In this document: in pieces, positions 16,169 to 25,840 of the stretch
Layout of the letters: every line of letters begins with the position of its first letter
How positions within the stretch are numbered: position 1 is the stretch's first letter
Assembly: GCF_018332655.1 (NCBI RefSeq)
Contig: NZ_BOQL01000072.1
Location: 1-64,000, forward strand
DNA from: Actinoplanes auranticolor
Lineage (GTDB): Bacteria > Actinomycetota > Actinomycetes > Mycobacteriales > Micromonosporaceae
Direction: 5' to 3'
DNA: 64,000 bases
The notes under the pieces: generated by a model
What the model was told of the DNA's origin: nothing
Database searches by the model: none
The model's input: the letters and a program-made list of their open reading frames with translations, nothing else
Program-made: the position numbers and the translations under genes

Positions 16169-18541
16169 GTGCCGTCCACGCTGCGCAGGAAACTGCTGGC
16201 CGGATTCGCCGCGGCGGGTGTGGCCGCCGCGGTGGTGACCGTCGCCTGGGCCGGCCCCGCCCTGGCCGCGCCCACCACCCTCTACGCTTCTCCCTCCGGT
16301 TCCGGCACTGCGTGTTCCAGCGCCCAGCCGTGCTCGCTGTCCGGCGCGCAGGCCGCCGTGCGGTCGCTGAACGACGCGATGTCCGACGACATCGTGGTGC
16401 AGCTGGCCGATGGTGTGTACCGCCTGTCGGCGCCGCTGCGGTTCACCGCCGAGGACTCCGGCACCAACGGCCGCACCGTGGTGTGGCAGGCCGCGCCTTC
16501 GGCCCGGCCGGTGATCAGCGGGGCGCGGGCGGTCACCGGCTGGACCCTGGCCGACGCCGGCCGCAACATCTGGCAGGCCAATGTGGGCGCCGGGACCGAC
16601 AGCCGGCAGCTCTACGTCAACGGCGCCATCGCCACCCGGGCCCGCACCCAGGTGAACCGGTCGGACTTCACCGCCACCAGCACCGGCCTGCGGTTCAGCA
16701 ACGGCGCGCTGGGTTACCTCAACAATCTGGCCAACCAGAACCGGATCCAGATGGAGAGCGTCGCCTCGTTCACCGACCGGTACGTGTCGGTGCAGAGCAT
16801 CAGCGGCAACTTCCTCACGATGCAGCAGCCCGGCTGGAACAACAACACCTTCGGGTACGACACCTTCACCACCCCGCACCGGGCCGGTCCGCTGTACCTC
16901 ACCAACGCGTACGAGTTCCTGGACTCGCCGAACGAGTGGTATCTCAACTCCGGGACCGGCACGTTGTACTACGCACCACCGGCCGGCCAGAGCATGACCA
17001 ACCTCAGCGTGGAGCTCCCGGCGTTGCAGTCGCTGGTGAACATCGGCGGCACCTACGACGCCCCTGCCCACCACGTCACGTTCAAGGGGATCACCTTCAC
17101 CGGCACGAGCTGGCTCGGGGCCAGCAGCAACCAGGGCTACGCGGACCAGCAGACCGGCGCCTACATGACCGGCAACTGGAACTGGCCGGCGTTGAGCGTC
17201 TGCCAGGAGGGGTGCAGCCAGTTCGAGGCCACCCGGCCGCACTGGAACCAGATGCCCGCCGCCGTGCAGGTCTCCGCGGCCAACACCATCACCTTCACCG
17301 GCTCGCAGTTCGTCAACCTCGGCCAGATGGCCATCGGCATCGGCAACGACGCCAACGCCCACGCCAGCGGCGTCGGCCTGGGCGCCAGCAACATCACGGT
17401 CACCGGGTCGGAGATCGCCCGCAGCTCGGCCGGCGGCATCGTGGTCGGCGGCGTCCGCGCCGACGCACACCACCCCAGCGACCCGCGGATGGTCAATCGC
17501 GACATCACGATCAGCAACAACCGCATCCACGACCTCGGGGTGGAGTACCGCGGCAACGTGTCGGCCCTGACGACCTACGTCACCAACGCCACCATGTCGC
17601 ACAACGAGGTCTACAACATGCCGTACTCCGGGATGTCGATCGGGTTCGGCTGGGGCGCCAACGAGCCGGGCGGCAGCACCCAGTACGCCAACCGGGGCCT
17701 GTACAACTACCAGCCGCGGTACACCACGGCGACGACCGCCTCGAACAACCGGCTCATCGGCAACTACATCCACGACGTGATGCAGCAGATGACCGACGGC
17801 GGATGCATCTACACGCTGTCCTGGAACCCGGGCGCGCGGATCGACGGGAACCACTGCCTGCGGATCAACGGCTGGTTCGGGCTCTACTTCGACGAGGGCT
17901 CCAAGTACTACACCGCCAGCGGCAACGTCTTCTCCAACGTCGGCACCTGGGCCACCGCCAACTACTGGGGCGGCGAGAACATGGGCAACTTCACCGTCAC
18001 CGGCAACTGGACCAGCAACAGCAGCACCAACATCACCAACGGCGACCGCGGCAACGTCGTCAACAACAACACCATCGTCACCAACGGCAACTGGCCCGCC
18101 GCCGCGCAGGCCGTGGTGGCGGCGGCCGGACCGCAGACCGGCACCAGCCCGCAGACCACCCGGATCGTCGGGGTGCAGTCGGGCCGGTGCATCGAGGTGG
18201 CGGGCGCCGCGACCGCCAACGGCGCCCAGACGCAGCTGGGGGACTGCACCGGAGCCGGCGGTCAGACCTGGACCTACACCGCGTCGAAGCAGCTCATGGT
18301 CTACGGCAACAAGTGCCTGGACGCCAGCGGGCAGGGCACCAGCAACGGCACCGCCGTCATCATCTGGGACTGCAACGGCCAGCCCAACCAGCAGTGGAAT
18401 CTCAACGCCGGCGGCACCATCACCGGGGTGGCCTCCGGACTGTGCCTGGACGCGACCGGCGCGGGTACCGCCAACGGCACCAGGATCAACCTCTGGTCCT
18501 GCCACGGCGGCACCAACCAGCAGTGGACCCGCCCCTCCTGA
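16169..18541 (+). CDS. Secreted parallel beta-helix glycoside hydrolase (GH141-like) + C-terminal ricin module
   Basis: The protein is about 790 aa. GTG 16169 is preferred because GAGGAG lies six bases upstream; ATG codons at 16163 and 16142 are alternatives. A signal peptide ends at GPALAA. The region of about 30-650 has the sequence pattern of a right-handed parallel beta-helix: short repeated strands such as NITVTGSEI, DITISNNRIHDLG and NATMSHNEVYNM. LYVNGAIATRAR and NEWYLNSGTGTLYY resemble GH141 enzymes, known as alpha-L-fucosidase or xylanase. GH120 or other beta-helix families are alternatives. A ricin module spans about 660-790. The promoter shares an element with the putative L-fucose cluster, favouring a fucosidase role. 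Fold confident, activity not. Confidence 0.8.
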   Translation: MPSTLRRKLLAGFAAAGVAAAVVTVAWAGPALAAPTTLYASPSGSGTACSSAQPCSLSGAQAAVRSLNDAMSDDIVVQLADGVYRLSAPLRFTAEDSGTNGRTVVWQAAPSARPVISGARAVTGWTLADAGRNIWQANVGAGTDSRQLYVNGAIATRARTQVNRSDFTATSTGLRFSNGALGYLNNLANQNRIQMESVASFTDRYVSVQSISGNFLTMQQPGWNNNTFGYDTFTTPHRAGPLYLTNAYEFLDSPNEWYLNSGTGTLYYAPPAGQSMTNLSVELPALQSLVNIGGTYDAPAHHVTFKGITFTGTSWLGASSNQGYADQQTGAYMTGNWNWPALSVCQEGCSQFEATRPHWNQMPAAVQVSAANTITFTGSQFVNLGQMAIGIGNDANAHASGVGLGASNITVTGSEIARSSAGGIVVGGVRADAHHPSDPRMVNRDITISNNRIHDLGVEYRGNVSALTTYVTNATMSHNEVYNMPYSGMSIGFGWGANEPGGSTQYANRGLYNYQPRYTTATTASNNRLIGNYIHDVMQQMTDGGCIYTLSWNPGARIDGNHCLRINGWFGLYFDEGSKYYTASGNVFSNVGTWATANYWGGENMGNFTVTGNWTSNSSTNITNGDRGNVVNNNTIVTNGNWPAAAQAVVAAAGPQTGTSPQTTRIVGVQSGRCIEVAGAATANGAQTQLGDCTGAGGQTWTYTASKQLMVYGNKCLDASGQGTSNGTAVIIWDCNGQPNQQWNLNAGGTITGVASGLCLDATGAGTANGTRINLWSCHGGTNQQWTRPS

Positions 18542-18551
18542 CCGGCTGACC

Positions 18552-18586
18552 GGACGGGCCCACGCCACCACGGCGTGGGCCCGTCC
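18552..18586. terminator. Strong hairpin between convergent genes
   Basis: A perfect 15-bp stem (GGACGGGCCCACGCC with its complement) and an ACCAC loop lie between the stops of the beta-helix enzyme and the carboxypeptidase. It is likely a bidirectional terminator. Confidence 0.85.
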
Positions 18587-18589
18587 CGT

Positions 18590-21500
18590 TCACTTCAGGA
18601 GTTGCCGCATCGACCGGGACAACAGCTGGGTGCGGTCCGCCGCCGTCAGCTTCTCCGGTCCGAAACCGAAGTAGAGCGTGGCCGGGGTGGCGGTCGCGGC
18701 GCCGAAGTCGTAGACGTGCCCGGCCCGGGTCCAGTCGGTCGGGTTGGGCGCGGAGCCCGGCGGCGGCCCGGCCACGGTCCAGCCGCCCAGATCCGTCTCG
18801 AAGGACGTCCGGGCGACGGTCGCGCCGTCCACGTCCAGGCGTACGTCGTCGAGGAAGACGCCGTAGCCCTGGACGAACCAGTCGGACGTGGCGCTGATGG
18901 AGATCTCGACCCGCTTGCCCGCGTACGCGGACAGGTCGGCGTGGAAGTCCTTCCACCCGCCGCTGTTGCCGGTCGCGGCGTTCCAGTCGCCGGTGGAGCC
19001 GTGCGGCGTGCAGTCCTCGGCCCAGTAGTGCGCCAGGAACGGGTGCGGGTCGAGGCGTTCCCACTCGCAGGTCCACCCGACGTCCGTACTGGTCAGGCCG
19101 CCGGTGTCGGGCAGCGTGGTCCAGTTGCCGGTGCCGGCCTCGTGCGCCTCCACGATGAGGAAGTCGGCCCCCTGATCCGTGTCGAACGAGGTCTTGAACC
19201 GCAGGTGCGCGTCCCGCGCGGTCGTCAGGTCGACAGTCCTGGTCAGCCGCTTGTAGGAGGAGTCCGAGCGCCCGCTCCACAGGTACTGGTCACCGTCGAC
19301 CGGGTCGTACGGTCCCGGGCCGTCCTGCTGCCAGACCATCGGCACGGTGCTGGTGAACTGCGGGAACTGAGCCACCGGCAGGTTGCTCGACGTGCTCAGG
19401 AACGCCGCCGTGTGCTGCTGCGGTCCGGCCGGTGCGGAGAAGCCTGCCAGCGCGCCGGCGGTGCCGGCCAGAGCCGCGGTGCCGCCGTTGTCGACGTACT
19501 CGCCCGCGCCGAGCCAGTACTGCCGGAAGTCGTCGCTCAACGGCTGGCAGTCCCCGTCGTCGCCGCCGTCGCCGCATTCTCCCGGTCCCTGCGGCTTGTA
19601 GGCGAAACCGAGCGCGGCGTACTGGGCGTACTGGCCGGCGTGCAGCAGCTTGCCGCCCTCGTTGAGGTAGTCCCGGACGGCCAGATCGGTCTCGAAGGCG
19701 GCCCGGGTGGTGGCCCACTCGGGCTGGCCCGGGTTGCGCGGGACGATGTCGTCGCCGGTCTCCCAGACCACCGCCCGGTAGTGCGACAGGACACCGAGCG
19801 GGTGCGGGGCCTGCCGGCCGTGCGCGTCCATGTCGTAGACGTCGGCGGTGTGACCGGCCCGCTCCAGGGCGTCGACGTACGAGCCCGCGTACCGTGCCGT
19901 GGTGGCGCCGTCGGTGTTCGCCGGTTCGATGCCGGTGACGTCCTCGGTGGCCAGCACCAGCACGTCGCCGCCGACCTGCCGGTTGACCGGGTAGGTGAAG
20001 GGTGCGCTCCGCTTGCCGCCCGCGGCGGTGAACCAGACGGTCACCCGGTCGCCCGGCTTCTGCCCGGTAACGGTGCCGCGCAGCTCCGCGAAGTACTTGT
20101 CGGCGCTGCCGCCGTACCTCTTGCCGCCCTGCCACTCGGTGACCGCGGCCGTACGCTCTCTGCCGTTGATCCTGGCGTGCAGTCGCACGTTGCGTAGCGA
20201 GCGTTTGGCGACCACGGCCACCTGCTGGGTGGTGCCGAAGGAAGCAGGGAAGGTGTCGGGGACGAAGTCCCTGGTCGACCGGCCGACCACGGAGACCGGA
20301 TCGGCCGGGTTCCGCGCCGACCGGGCCAGCGAGAGCGCGAACGGGATGTTCTTGGCCACCTCGGCCTGGATCAGCTTCTCGTCGTCGGGGAAATCGAAAT
20401 CGGTACGGCAGTCCTCGGGTCGCCAGGCGTCGTCCGGATCGGACTCCGCGGCGGCCCGGCACGTCGACATCTCGGGGGCGAAACCGATGGTTCCGGTCCG
20501 GACCTGGGCGTGGTGATTGGTGTCGCCGTTGGTGACGTAGAGCTCGGCGGAGATGTCCGGGTCGTATCCGGGTACGGCCGGGTGCGCATCGTCGCCGGCC
20601 AGCGCCATCGCGATCTGATCGTCCGGGCTGACCGTCTCGACCTGCCAGCCGGCGCCCCAGAGGATGAGCTGGGCGGCCGAGTGGTAGTTGACCAGGAACT
20701 CGAAGCCGACCCGGCGGAACAGGGCGTCCATCGCCCGGGTCTCCGGCTCCGACTGCGGCGCGGGACCCCGATAGGTCTCGTCGTCCGGTTCCGGTGACGA
20801 GCCTTCGTTGTCGTATCCCCACCTCTCGGCGAAGTTGCGGTTGAGGTCGATGCCGTCCTCGGGCCCGTACCGGCCGTCGCCGTTGTTGTCGCGCATGTTC
20901 TTGCGCCAGTACCGGTATTCGTCGGAGGTGAAGGTGAGGTCGTAGCCGTCGGGATTGGCCACCGGCAGGAACCACAGCTCGGTGGTGTTCACCAGGCCGG
21001 TGATCGTGGGGTCGGTGCCGTAGCTGTCGAGGACGTGGTGCATCAGTCGCCGGGTCATCTCCGGGGTGATCCACTCCCGGGCGTGCTGCCCGCCGAGGTA
21101 GAGCACGGCCGGGCGGCGGCCGTCGGGCACGGCCCGGGCGTTGCGGGTGACCTTGACCGCCTGGATCGGGACCCCGCGGACCGTCGTGCCGATCGTCTCG
21201 AGCTTCGCCAGCTTCGGGAAGCGCGCGGCGGTGGCGGTCAGTTCCTCGCGGATGCCGCCGGGCGTGTGGTAGGGCCGGAAGACCGTGGGTCCGGCGGCCT
21301 TGCGGGAGCGCATCGATGCCGGCTCCGGCTTGCGGGACAGCGGAACGCCGGCTTTCCCGAGCCGGTCCGCCTGGGCCCGGCCGAGGATCACCTCGACCGC
21401 AACCTTGCGGCCGGGAACCGGCGCGCGGCCGAGCTCGTTCGCGGCCAGGCCCGCGGCGCGCAACGTTTCCCACTGGCGGTGGTCGAGCGTGCCGACGTAG

Positions 21501-21622
21501 ACGTCGAGCCGGTCCTTAGTGGACGGTACCGCCCCGGCCTGCGCCGGGATCGCGGTGACGGCGGCGGCGGTGGTGGTGATGAGCACGGCCACCGCCATGG
21601 CTGTCCGTTGTAAGCGCCTCAT
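18590..21622 (-). CDS. Secreted zinc carboxypeptidase, M14 family, with C-terminal immune-inhibitor-A-like domain
   Basis: This 1010-aa exopeptidase has a signal peptide (MRRLQRTAMAVAV... to PAQAGA). An N-terminal propeptide-like region is followed by an M14 domain. GGQHAREW provides the His and Glu zinc ligands, NYHSAAQ the third His, and GFAPEMS the catalytic Glu; DLNRNF carries the substrate-binding Asn/Arg. The C-terminal about 450 residues include a ThuA/amidotransferase-like stretch and a MAM/jelly-roll domain (SGRSDSSYKRLTR to FLDDVRLDV) as in immune inhibitor A. It is much longer than simple carboxypeptidases. It follows the SDR gene by 46 bp, but a TTGACA in that gap suggests its own promoter. 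It likely scavenges peptides. Confidence 0.9.
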   Translation of the reverse strand: MRRLQRTAMAVAVLITTTAAAVTAIPAQAGAVPSTKDRLDVYVGTLDHRQWETLRAAGLAANELGRAPVPGRKVAVEVILGRAQADRLGKAGVPLSRKPEPASMRSRKAAGPTVFRPYHTPGGIREELTATAARFPKLAKLETIGTTVRGVPIQAVKVTRNARAVPDGRRPAVLYLGGQHAREWITPEMTRRLMHHVLDSYGTDPTITGLVNTTELWFLPVANPDGYDLTFTSDEYRYWRKNMRDNNGDGRYGPEDGIDLNRNFAERWGYDNEGSSPEPDDETYRGPAPQSEPETRAMDALFRRVGFEFLVNYHSAAQLILWGAGWQVETVSPDDQIAMALAGDDAHPAVPGYDPDISAELYVTNGDTNHHAQVRTGTIGFAPEMSTCRAAAESDPDDAWRPEDCRTDFDFPDDEKLIQAEVAKNIPFALSLARSARNPADPVSVVGRSTRDFVPDTFPASFGTTQQVAVVAKRSLRNVRLHARINGRERTAAVTEWQGGKRYGGSADKYFAELRGTVTGQKPGDRVTVWFTAAGGKRSAPFTYPVNRQVGGDVLVLATEDVTGIEPANTDGATTARYAGSYVDALERAGHTADVYDMDAHGRQAPHPLGVLSHYRAVVWETGDDIVPRNPGQPEWATTRAAFETDLAVRDYLNEGGKLLHAGQYAQYAALGFAYKPQGPGECGDGGDDGDCQPLSDDFRQYWLGAGEYVDNGGTAALAGTAGALAGFSAPAGPQQHTAAFLSTSSNLPVAQFPQFTSTVPMVWQQDGPGPYDPVDGDQYLWSGRSDSSYKRLTRTVDLTTARDAHLRFKTSFDTDQGADFLIVEAHEAGTGNWTTLPDTGGLTSTDVGWTCEWERLDPHPFLAHYWAEDCTPHGSTGDWNAATGNSGGWKDFHADLSAYAGKRVEISISATSDWFVQGYGVFLDDVRLDVDGATVARTSFETDLGGWTVAGPPPGSAPNPTDWTRAGHVYDFGAATATPATLYFGFGPEKLTAADRTQLLSRSMRQLLK

Positions 21623-21668
21623 GAGTGGCAAGTATCGATGTCTTGTCAATGCCACCCCGAGGCTCAGG

Positions 21669-22424
21669 TCATCGGCCCAGCCATCCGCCGTCCACCGGGA
21701 GGATCGTGCCGGAGACATAGTCCGAGGCCGCCGAGCTGAGGAAGACCGCCGCGCCCGCGAGGTCGGCGCTGTGGCCCCAGCGTCCGGCCGGGATCCGTTC
21801 CAGGATCGACCGGGAGCGGTCGGCGTCCTCGCGCAGCGCCGCGGTGTTGTCGGTGGCGATGTAGCCCGGTGCGATGGCGTTGACGTTGACGCCCCGGCCG
21901 GCCCACTCGTTGGCCAGCGCCCGGGTGAGCCCGGCGATCCCGGACTTGGCGGCGGTGTACCCGGGGACGTTGATGCCGCCCTGGAAGCTCAGCAGACTCG
22001 CGGTGAAGATGATCTTGCCGCTGCCGCGTTCCAGCATCGGCGCGGCGACCAGCTGGGTCAGGGCGAACTGGCTGGACAGGTCGACCTCGATGACCCGGTC
22101 CCACCAGGACAGCGGGTGCTCTGCTGCGGGTGCCCGCTCGATCGTGCCGGCGTTGTTGACGAGGATGTCCGGCGCCCGCCCGGCCAGCTCGGTGCCCAGC
22201 GCGAGCACCGCGTCGCGGTCGGCGAAGTCGACGGCGTGGGCCTCGAAGGCGCGGCCGAAGCCGCGGACCGTCTCGGCGACCTCGTCGTCGGGGCGCAGCC
22301 GGGCGCTGACCCCGATGATGTCCGCGCCGGCCTGGGCCAGGGCTTCGGCCATCGCCCGGCCGATGCCGCGGCGGGCGCCGGTGACCACGGCGAGCCGCCC
22401 GTCCAGGTCGAACAGTCCGCTCAT
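21669..22424 (-). CDS. Short-chain dehydrogenase (2-keto-3-deoxy-sugar-acid or gluconate dehydrogenase type)
   Basis: This 251-aa classical SDR has TGARRGIG (NAD(P)-binding), NNAG and the catalytic Ser-Tyr-Lys set (TASLLSFQGG ... YTAAKSG). It most resembles KduD-like and 2-keto-3-deoxy-L-fuconate dehydrogenases. In the L-fucose route the latter oxidises 2-keto-3-deoxy-L-fuconate at C4. ATG 22424 overlaps the stop of the upstream zinc dehydrogenase by 4 bp, so the two are translationally coupled. The pathway role is inferred from the facing operon; substrate not provable from sequence. Confidence 0.85.
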   Translation of the reverse strand: MSGLFDLDGRLAVVTGARRGIGRAMAEALAQAGADIIGVSARLRPDDEVAETVRGFGRAFEAHAVDFADRDAVLALGTELAGRAPDILVNNAGTIERAPAAEHPLSWWDRVIEVDLSSQFALTQLVAAPMLERGSGKIIFTASLLSFQGGINVPGYTAAKSGIAGLTRALANEWAGRGVNVNAIAPGYIATDNTAALREDADRSRSILERIPAGRWGHSADLAGAAVFLSSAASDYVSGTILPVDGGWLGR

Positions 22425-23449
22425 GCCCGGGCCTCCCCGGCCACGTCGACCAGGATCTTCATGGCCCGGCCGGCCGACAGGTCCGCGACCGCGGTGGCCG
22501 TCTCCTCCAGCGGCACGACGCCGGAGATCAGCGCCGCCGCGGGCAGGACACCCCGGCGCAGCAGCTCGATCGCACGCTCGAAGTCGGCCCGCTGGTAGAC
22601 CCGCGCCCCCAGCAGGCGCAGCTCCCGCCAGAAGACCCGCTGCAGGTCGATCTCGCGGGCGGCGGCGTGGATGGCGACCACGACGATCGTGCCCCGGACC
22701 CTGGCCAGCGCGGTGGTGGCCCGGGCCGCCGCGGCGGCGCCCGACACCTCGAACACCACGTCGGCGCCGACGCCGCCGGTCCAACTCTCGACCTCGGCAG
22801 TGAGGTCGGTGCCGGCCGGGTCCCGGACCTCGAAGCCGAGCTCCGAGACGCGGCCGCGGCGGGACTCGTCGATCTCCGCGACCAGGACCTGCGCCCCGGC
22901 TTCGCGGGCCACGCAGGCGATGAGCACCCCGATCGGGCCGCCGCCCAGCACGACGACCCGGTCGCCGACCTGCAACCCGGAACGGCGGACGTCGTGCACG
23001 GCCACGGCCGCGGGCTCGACCAGCGCCGCCGTACGCAGGTCCAGGTCGCCGGGCAACGGCACGGCGATCGACGCCGGTACGTTCCAGCGTTGCTGCAGCG
23101 CACCGGGGGAGTCGATGCCGACGAAGACCAGGTTCTGGCAGATGTGCTGATGGCCGGCCAGGCAGGCGGCGCAGGTGCCGTCCCAGATCAGCGGCATCAC
23201 GGTCAGCGGATCGCCGGCCGCCCAGCCCCGCACGCCGGCGCCGACCGCGGCCACGGTGCCCGAGGCCTCGTGGCCGAACACCAGTGGCGTCCGCACCCGG
23301 GCGTCCATGTTGCCGTGCACGATGTGCAGGTCGGTCCCGCACAGACCGCAGAAGGCGACGGCGATCTGCAGCTCGCCCGGTCCCGGTGGTGCCACGTCCA
23401 CGGACACCGTCCGCAACCGGCCTGAGCCCTCGTACGTCGTGCCCTTCAT
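22421..23449 (-). CDS. Zinc-dependent alcohol/sugar dehydrogenase (MDR family)
   Basis: This 342-aa medium-chain dehydrogenase carries the catalytic zinc region CGLCGTDLHIVHG and GHEASG. The structural-zinc loop seems reduced: Cys residues in TCAACLAGHQHIC fit a lobe with three visible Cys, and the first of the usual four is replaced. The Rossmann motif is VVLGGGPIGVL. Relatives oxidise polyols or sugars (threonine dehydrogenase/butanediol dehydrogenase group). GGGAGGG precedes the ATG. It is the first gene of the leftward operon from the shared promoter at 23450-23542 and is probably co-regulated with the transporter. Confidence 0.87.
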   Translation of the reverse strand: MKGTTYEGSGRLRTVSVDVAPPGPGELQIAVAFCGLCGTDLHIVHGNMDARVRTPLVFGHEASGTVAAVGAGVRGWAAGDPLTVMPLIWDGTCAACLAGHQHICQNLVFVGIDSPGALQQRWNVPASIAVPLPGDLDLRTAALVEPAAVAVHDVRRSGLQVGDRVVVLGGGPIGVLIACVAREAGAQVLVAEIDESRRGRVSELGFEVRDPAGTDLTAEVESWTGGVGADVVFEVSGAAAAARATTALARVRGTIVVVAIHAAAREIDLQRVFWRELRLLGARVYQRADFERAIELLRRGVLPAAALISGVVPLEETATAVADLSAGRAMKILVDVAGEARA

Positions 23450-23462
23450 GCGACCCTCCCTT

Positions 23463-23480
23463 GCAAACATCATACGTATG
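23463..23480. promoter_or_regulatory. Putative GntR-family operator in the divergent sugar-cluster promoter
   Basis: GCAAACATCATACGT overlaps the perfect 10-bp palindrome CATACGTATG (23471-23480), lying between the divergent dehydrogenase and binding-protein genes. Small AT-rich palindromes of this type are bound by FadR-subfamily GntR regulators. The GntR gene at 29753-30502 is the obvious candidate. A close copy of the left part occurs at 16092. Confidence 0.55.
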
Positions 23481-23542
23481 CCCTTATATTTCGGGCCGAT
23501 GAACGCGGCGTCAATACGGAAGATCAGAAAAGGACACCGACT

Positions 23543-24907
23543 ATGGTCCGTTCCAGGCGTGCCCGCTCCATCCGCTCCCTCCTGACAACCCTCGGCGGCG
23601 TCGCGGTTCTCACAGTCGCCCTCGCCGGCTGCGGCGACGACGACGGTGGTTCCACCGCCGGCTCTTATGGATTTCCTCAGGTCACCCAGGACGACAAAGC
23701 CCCCATCACGGTGTGGGTGGACGCCGATCGCACCAAGGCGGCTGACGCCTTCAAGAAGGCCCACCCCGAAGTGCCGATCCAGGTCGTGACCTACGACGGC
23801 TCGGCCAACGGCTCCAACTCGTTCCGCACCAAGATCCAGCTCTTCGACCGCACCCAGAGCGGCTGGCCCGACGTCGTGTTCTCCACCCAGAACAACGACG
23901 CGGCCTGGGCCAGCCAGCCGAGCAACGGCAAGCAGGCCTTCGCCGCCGTGCTCAACGGTGGGCTGGTTCCCAAGGACACCCTCGACAAGTTCACCCCGGG
24001 CGCGCTGAACCCGTGCACCGTCGAGGGCAAGGTCTACTGCCTGCGTAACGACCTGGCCCAGGTCGTGCTCTGGTACAACAAGGCGCTGTTCGACCAGTTC
24101 GGCTACCAGGTCCCGGCCACCTGGCAGGAGTACCAGGCCCTCGGTGAGAAGGTCGCGCAGGAACACCCCGGCCACATCGTCGGCACCGTGGGCGACGCCT
24201 GGACCCCGGAGGTCTTCTTCTGGGGCAGCAAGTGCCAGGCGAACGAGATCACCGGGCCCAAGACCGTCACGGTGAACACCACGACCCCGCAGTGCCAGCG
24301 CGCCGCCACGATGCTCGACACGCTGATCAAGAACGGCACCACGCCGAACGTCAGCGTCTTCACGCCGGAGTTCGTCAAGAAGTACTCCGGCAAGGTACTC
24401 ATGATGCCCGGACCGGCCTGGTACGCCGGCGCCATCTTCAACAACCCGCAGTCCCTCAAGGTCCCGGCCGGTCAGCTCGGGGTCGCCCCGCCGCTGGCCT
24501 GGCAGGGTGAGGAAGCGGTGACCGGCAACGTCGGCGGCGGCACCTGGTTCGTCAGCAGCCACTCGAAGAACCTCAAGGCCGCCGAGAAGTTCGCCGAGTT
24601 CGTCACGACCGCCGACGACTACCAGGTGGCGGTCGCCCCCGGCTATCCCGCGTACGGGCCGGCCGCCGAGAAGTGGGTGAAGAAGCAGGAGTCGAGCGGC
24701 TACTACGCCACCGATCTGCGGGCCATCGTCACCGCCGGCACGTCGATCTGGCCGGGCTGGGGCTCGGGCATCTTCAGCCAGGAGGCCGTCTGGGCCAAGA
24801 CGATGACGCCGGCGATCGCCGACGGCAAGAGCCTCGTCACGCTGCTGCCGGAGTGGCAGACGGCGATCAAGAACCAGGCGCAGGTCAACGGATACACGGT
24901 CAAATGA
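23543..24907 (+). CDS. Sugar ABC transporter substrate-binding lipoprotein (family 1 type)
   Basis: This 454-aa extracellular solute-binding protein has a lipobox (ALAGC, Cys30) after an Arg-rich n-region, so it should be anchored outside the membrane. The body is a periplasmic-binding-protein type II fold (WVDADRTKAADAFKKAHPEV near the N-terminus). AAAAGGA precedes the ATG. It is the first gene of an operon with two permeases and sugar-acid enzymes. No ATPase gene is present; actinobacterial systems often share an MsiK-type ATPase encoded elsewhere. The ligand is inferred to be a deoxyhexose such as L-fucose, or a fucosyl oligosaccharide. Confidence 0.92.
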   Translation: MVRSRRARSIRSLLTTLGGVAVLTVALAGCGDDDGGSTAGSYGFPQVTQDDKAPITVWVDADRTKAADAFKKAHPEVPIQVVTYDGSANGSNSFRTKIQLFDRTQSGWPDVVFSTQNNDAAWASQPSNGKQAFAAVLNGGLVPKDTLDKFTPGALNPCTVEGKVYCLRNDLAQVVLWYNKALFDQFGYQVPATWQEYQALGEKVAQEHPGHIVGTVGDAWTPEVFFWGSKCQANEITGPKTVTVNTTTPQCQRAATMLDTLIKNGTTPNVSVFTPEFVKKYSGKVLMMPGPAWYAGAIFNNPQSLKVPAGQLGVAPPLAWQGEEAVTGNVGGGTWFVSSHSKNLKAAEKFAEFVTTADDYQVAVAPGYPAYGPAAEKWVKKQESSGYYATDLRAIVTAGTSIWPGWGSGIFSQEAVWAKTMTPAIADGKSLVTLLPEWQTAIKNQAQVNGYTVK

Positions 24908-25836
24908 CGGTCGTCGACCGGACCGCCCAGGCGGCGGCCGCGGTGACGGGGCGGGCGGCCGGCCGGCCGCCCGCCACCCGCGACAACGTGCTGAGCTACG
25001 GCCTGATCTCCGGCTACGCGGTGCTCACGCTGTCCTTCGGGCTGCTGCCGGCCCTGTACGCCGTGTACCTCGCATTCACCGACGCCACCGGCGGTTTCGC
25101 GGGGCTGGCGAACTTCTCCAAGGTGGTCGGCGACTTCCGGTTCTGGCCGGCCGTCTCGCACGTGGCGTTGTACCTGGTCATCTGGCTGGTCGCCCTGGTG
25201 GCGCTGGTGACCGTGCTGGCGGTCGTCGTGCACGCGATCAGGGTCCGCTGGCTCAGCCGGACCCTGCGGTTCGTCTTCTACCTGCCGGGTGCGCTGGCCG
25301 GCGCGTCGAGCGTGCTGCTGTGGCTGTTCGTCCTCGACCCGACGGCCAGCCCGGTGGGCGGCCTGCTGCGGCTGCTCGGCTTCGAGAGCTTCGTGCAGGT
25401 CATCGTGCCGGGCAACCTGCCCGTCATCTTCGCCGTCATCGCCTTCTGGACCGGTGCCGGCGGGTGGATCGTCATCATGTACGGCGCCCTGAACAACATC
25501 AGCGCCGAGGTCATCGAGGCGGCCCGGGTGGACGGTGCGAACGCCGTCCAGATCGCCTGGCGCATCCAGCTGCCGATGCTGCGCAAGTGGATCTCCTACA
25601 TGGGCATCATGTCGCTCGCCGCCGGCACCCAGCTCTTCGTCGAGCCGCAGCTGCTCTCGCAGGCCAGCAACGCCGTCGTGCCGAACGACTACTCGCTCAA
25701 CCAGCTCGCCTACCAGTACGCGTTCCAGCAGAACGACTTCAACGGAGCGGCGGCGATCTCCCTGCTGCTGCTCGTCGTCGCCCTCGCGCTGTCGGCCGTC
25801 TTCGTGACGCGCGGCGGCCTGTTCGAGCGGGAGTGA
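24904..25836 (+). CDS. Sugar ABC transporter permease (MalF/UgpA-like)
   Basis: This 310-aa inner-membrane permease has six hydrophobic helices. The cytoplasmic EAA loop reads EVIEAARVDGANAVQIAWRIQLP. ATG 24904 overlaps the stop of the binding-protein gene (ATGA), so translation is coupled. It forms the channel with the next gene product. Confidence 0.93.
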   Translation: MTVVDRTAQAAAAVTGRAAGRPPATRDNVLSYGLISGYAVLTLSFGLLPALYAVYLAFTDATGGFAGLANFSKVVGDFRFWPAVSHVALYLVIWLVALVALVTVLAVVVHAIRVRWLSRTLRFVFYLPGALAGASSVLLWLFVLDPTASPVGGLLRLLGFESFVQVIVPGNLPVIFAVIAFWTGAGGWIVIMYGALNNISAEVIEAARVDGANAVQIAWRIQLPMLRKWISYMGIMSLAAGTQLFVEPQLLSQASNAVVPNDYSLNQLAYQYAFQQNDFNGAAAISLLLLVVALALSAVFVTRGGLFERE

Positions 25837-25840
25837 ACCC

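Noticed and set aside
16106..18571. Long minus-strand frame opposite the beta-helix enzyme, and similar ones opposite the PKS
   Set aside because: No start context, no motifs, and the codon pattern mirrors the plus-strand gene.
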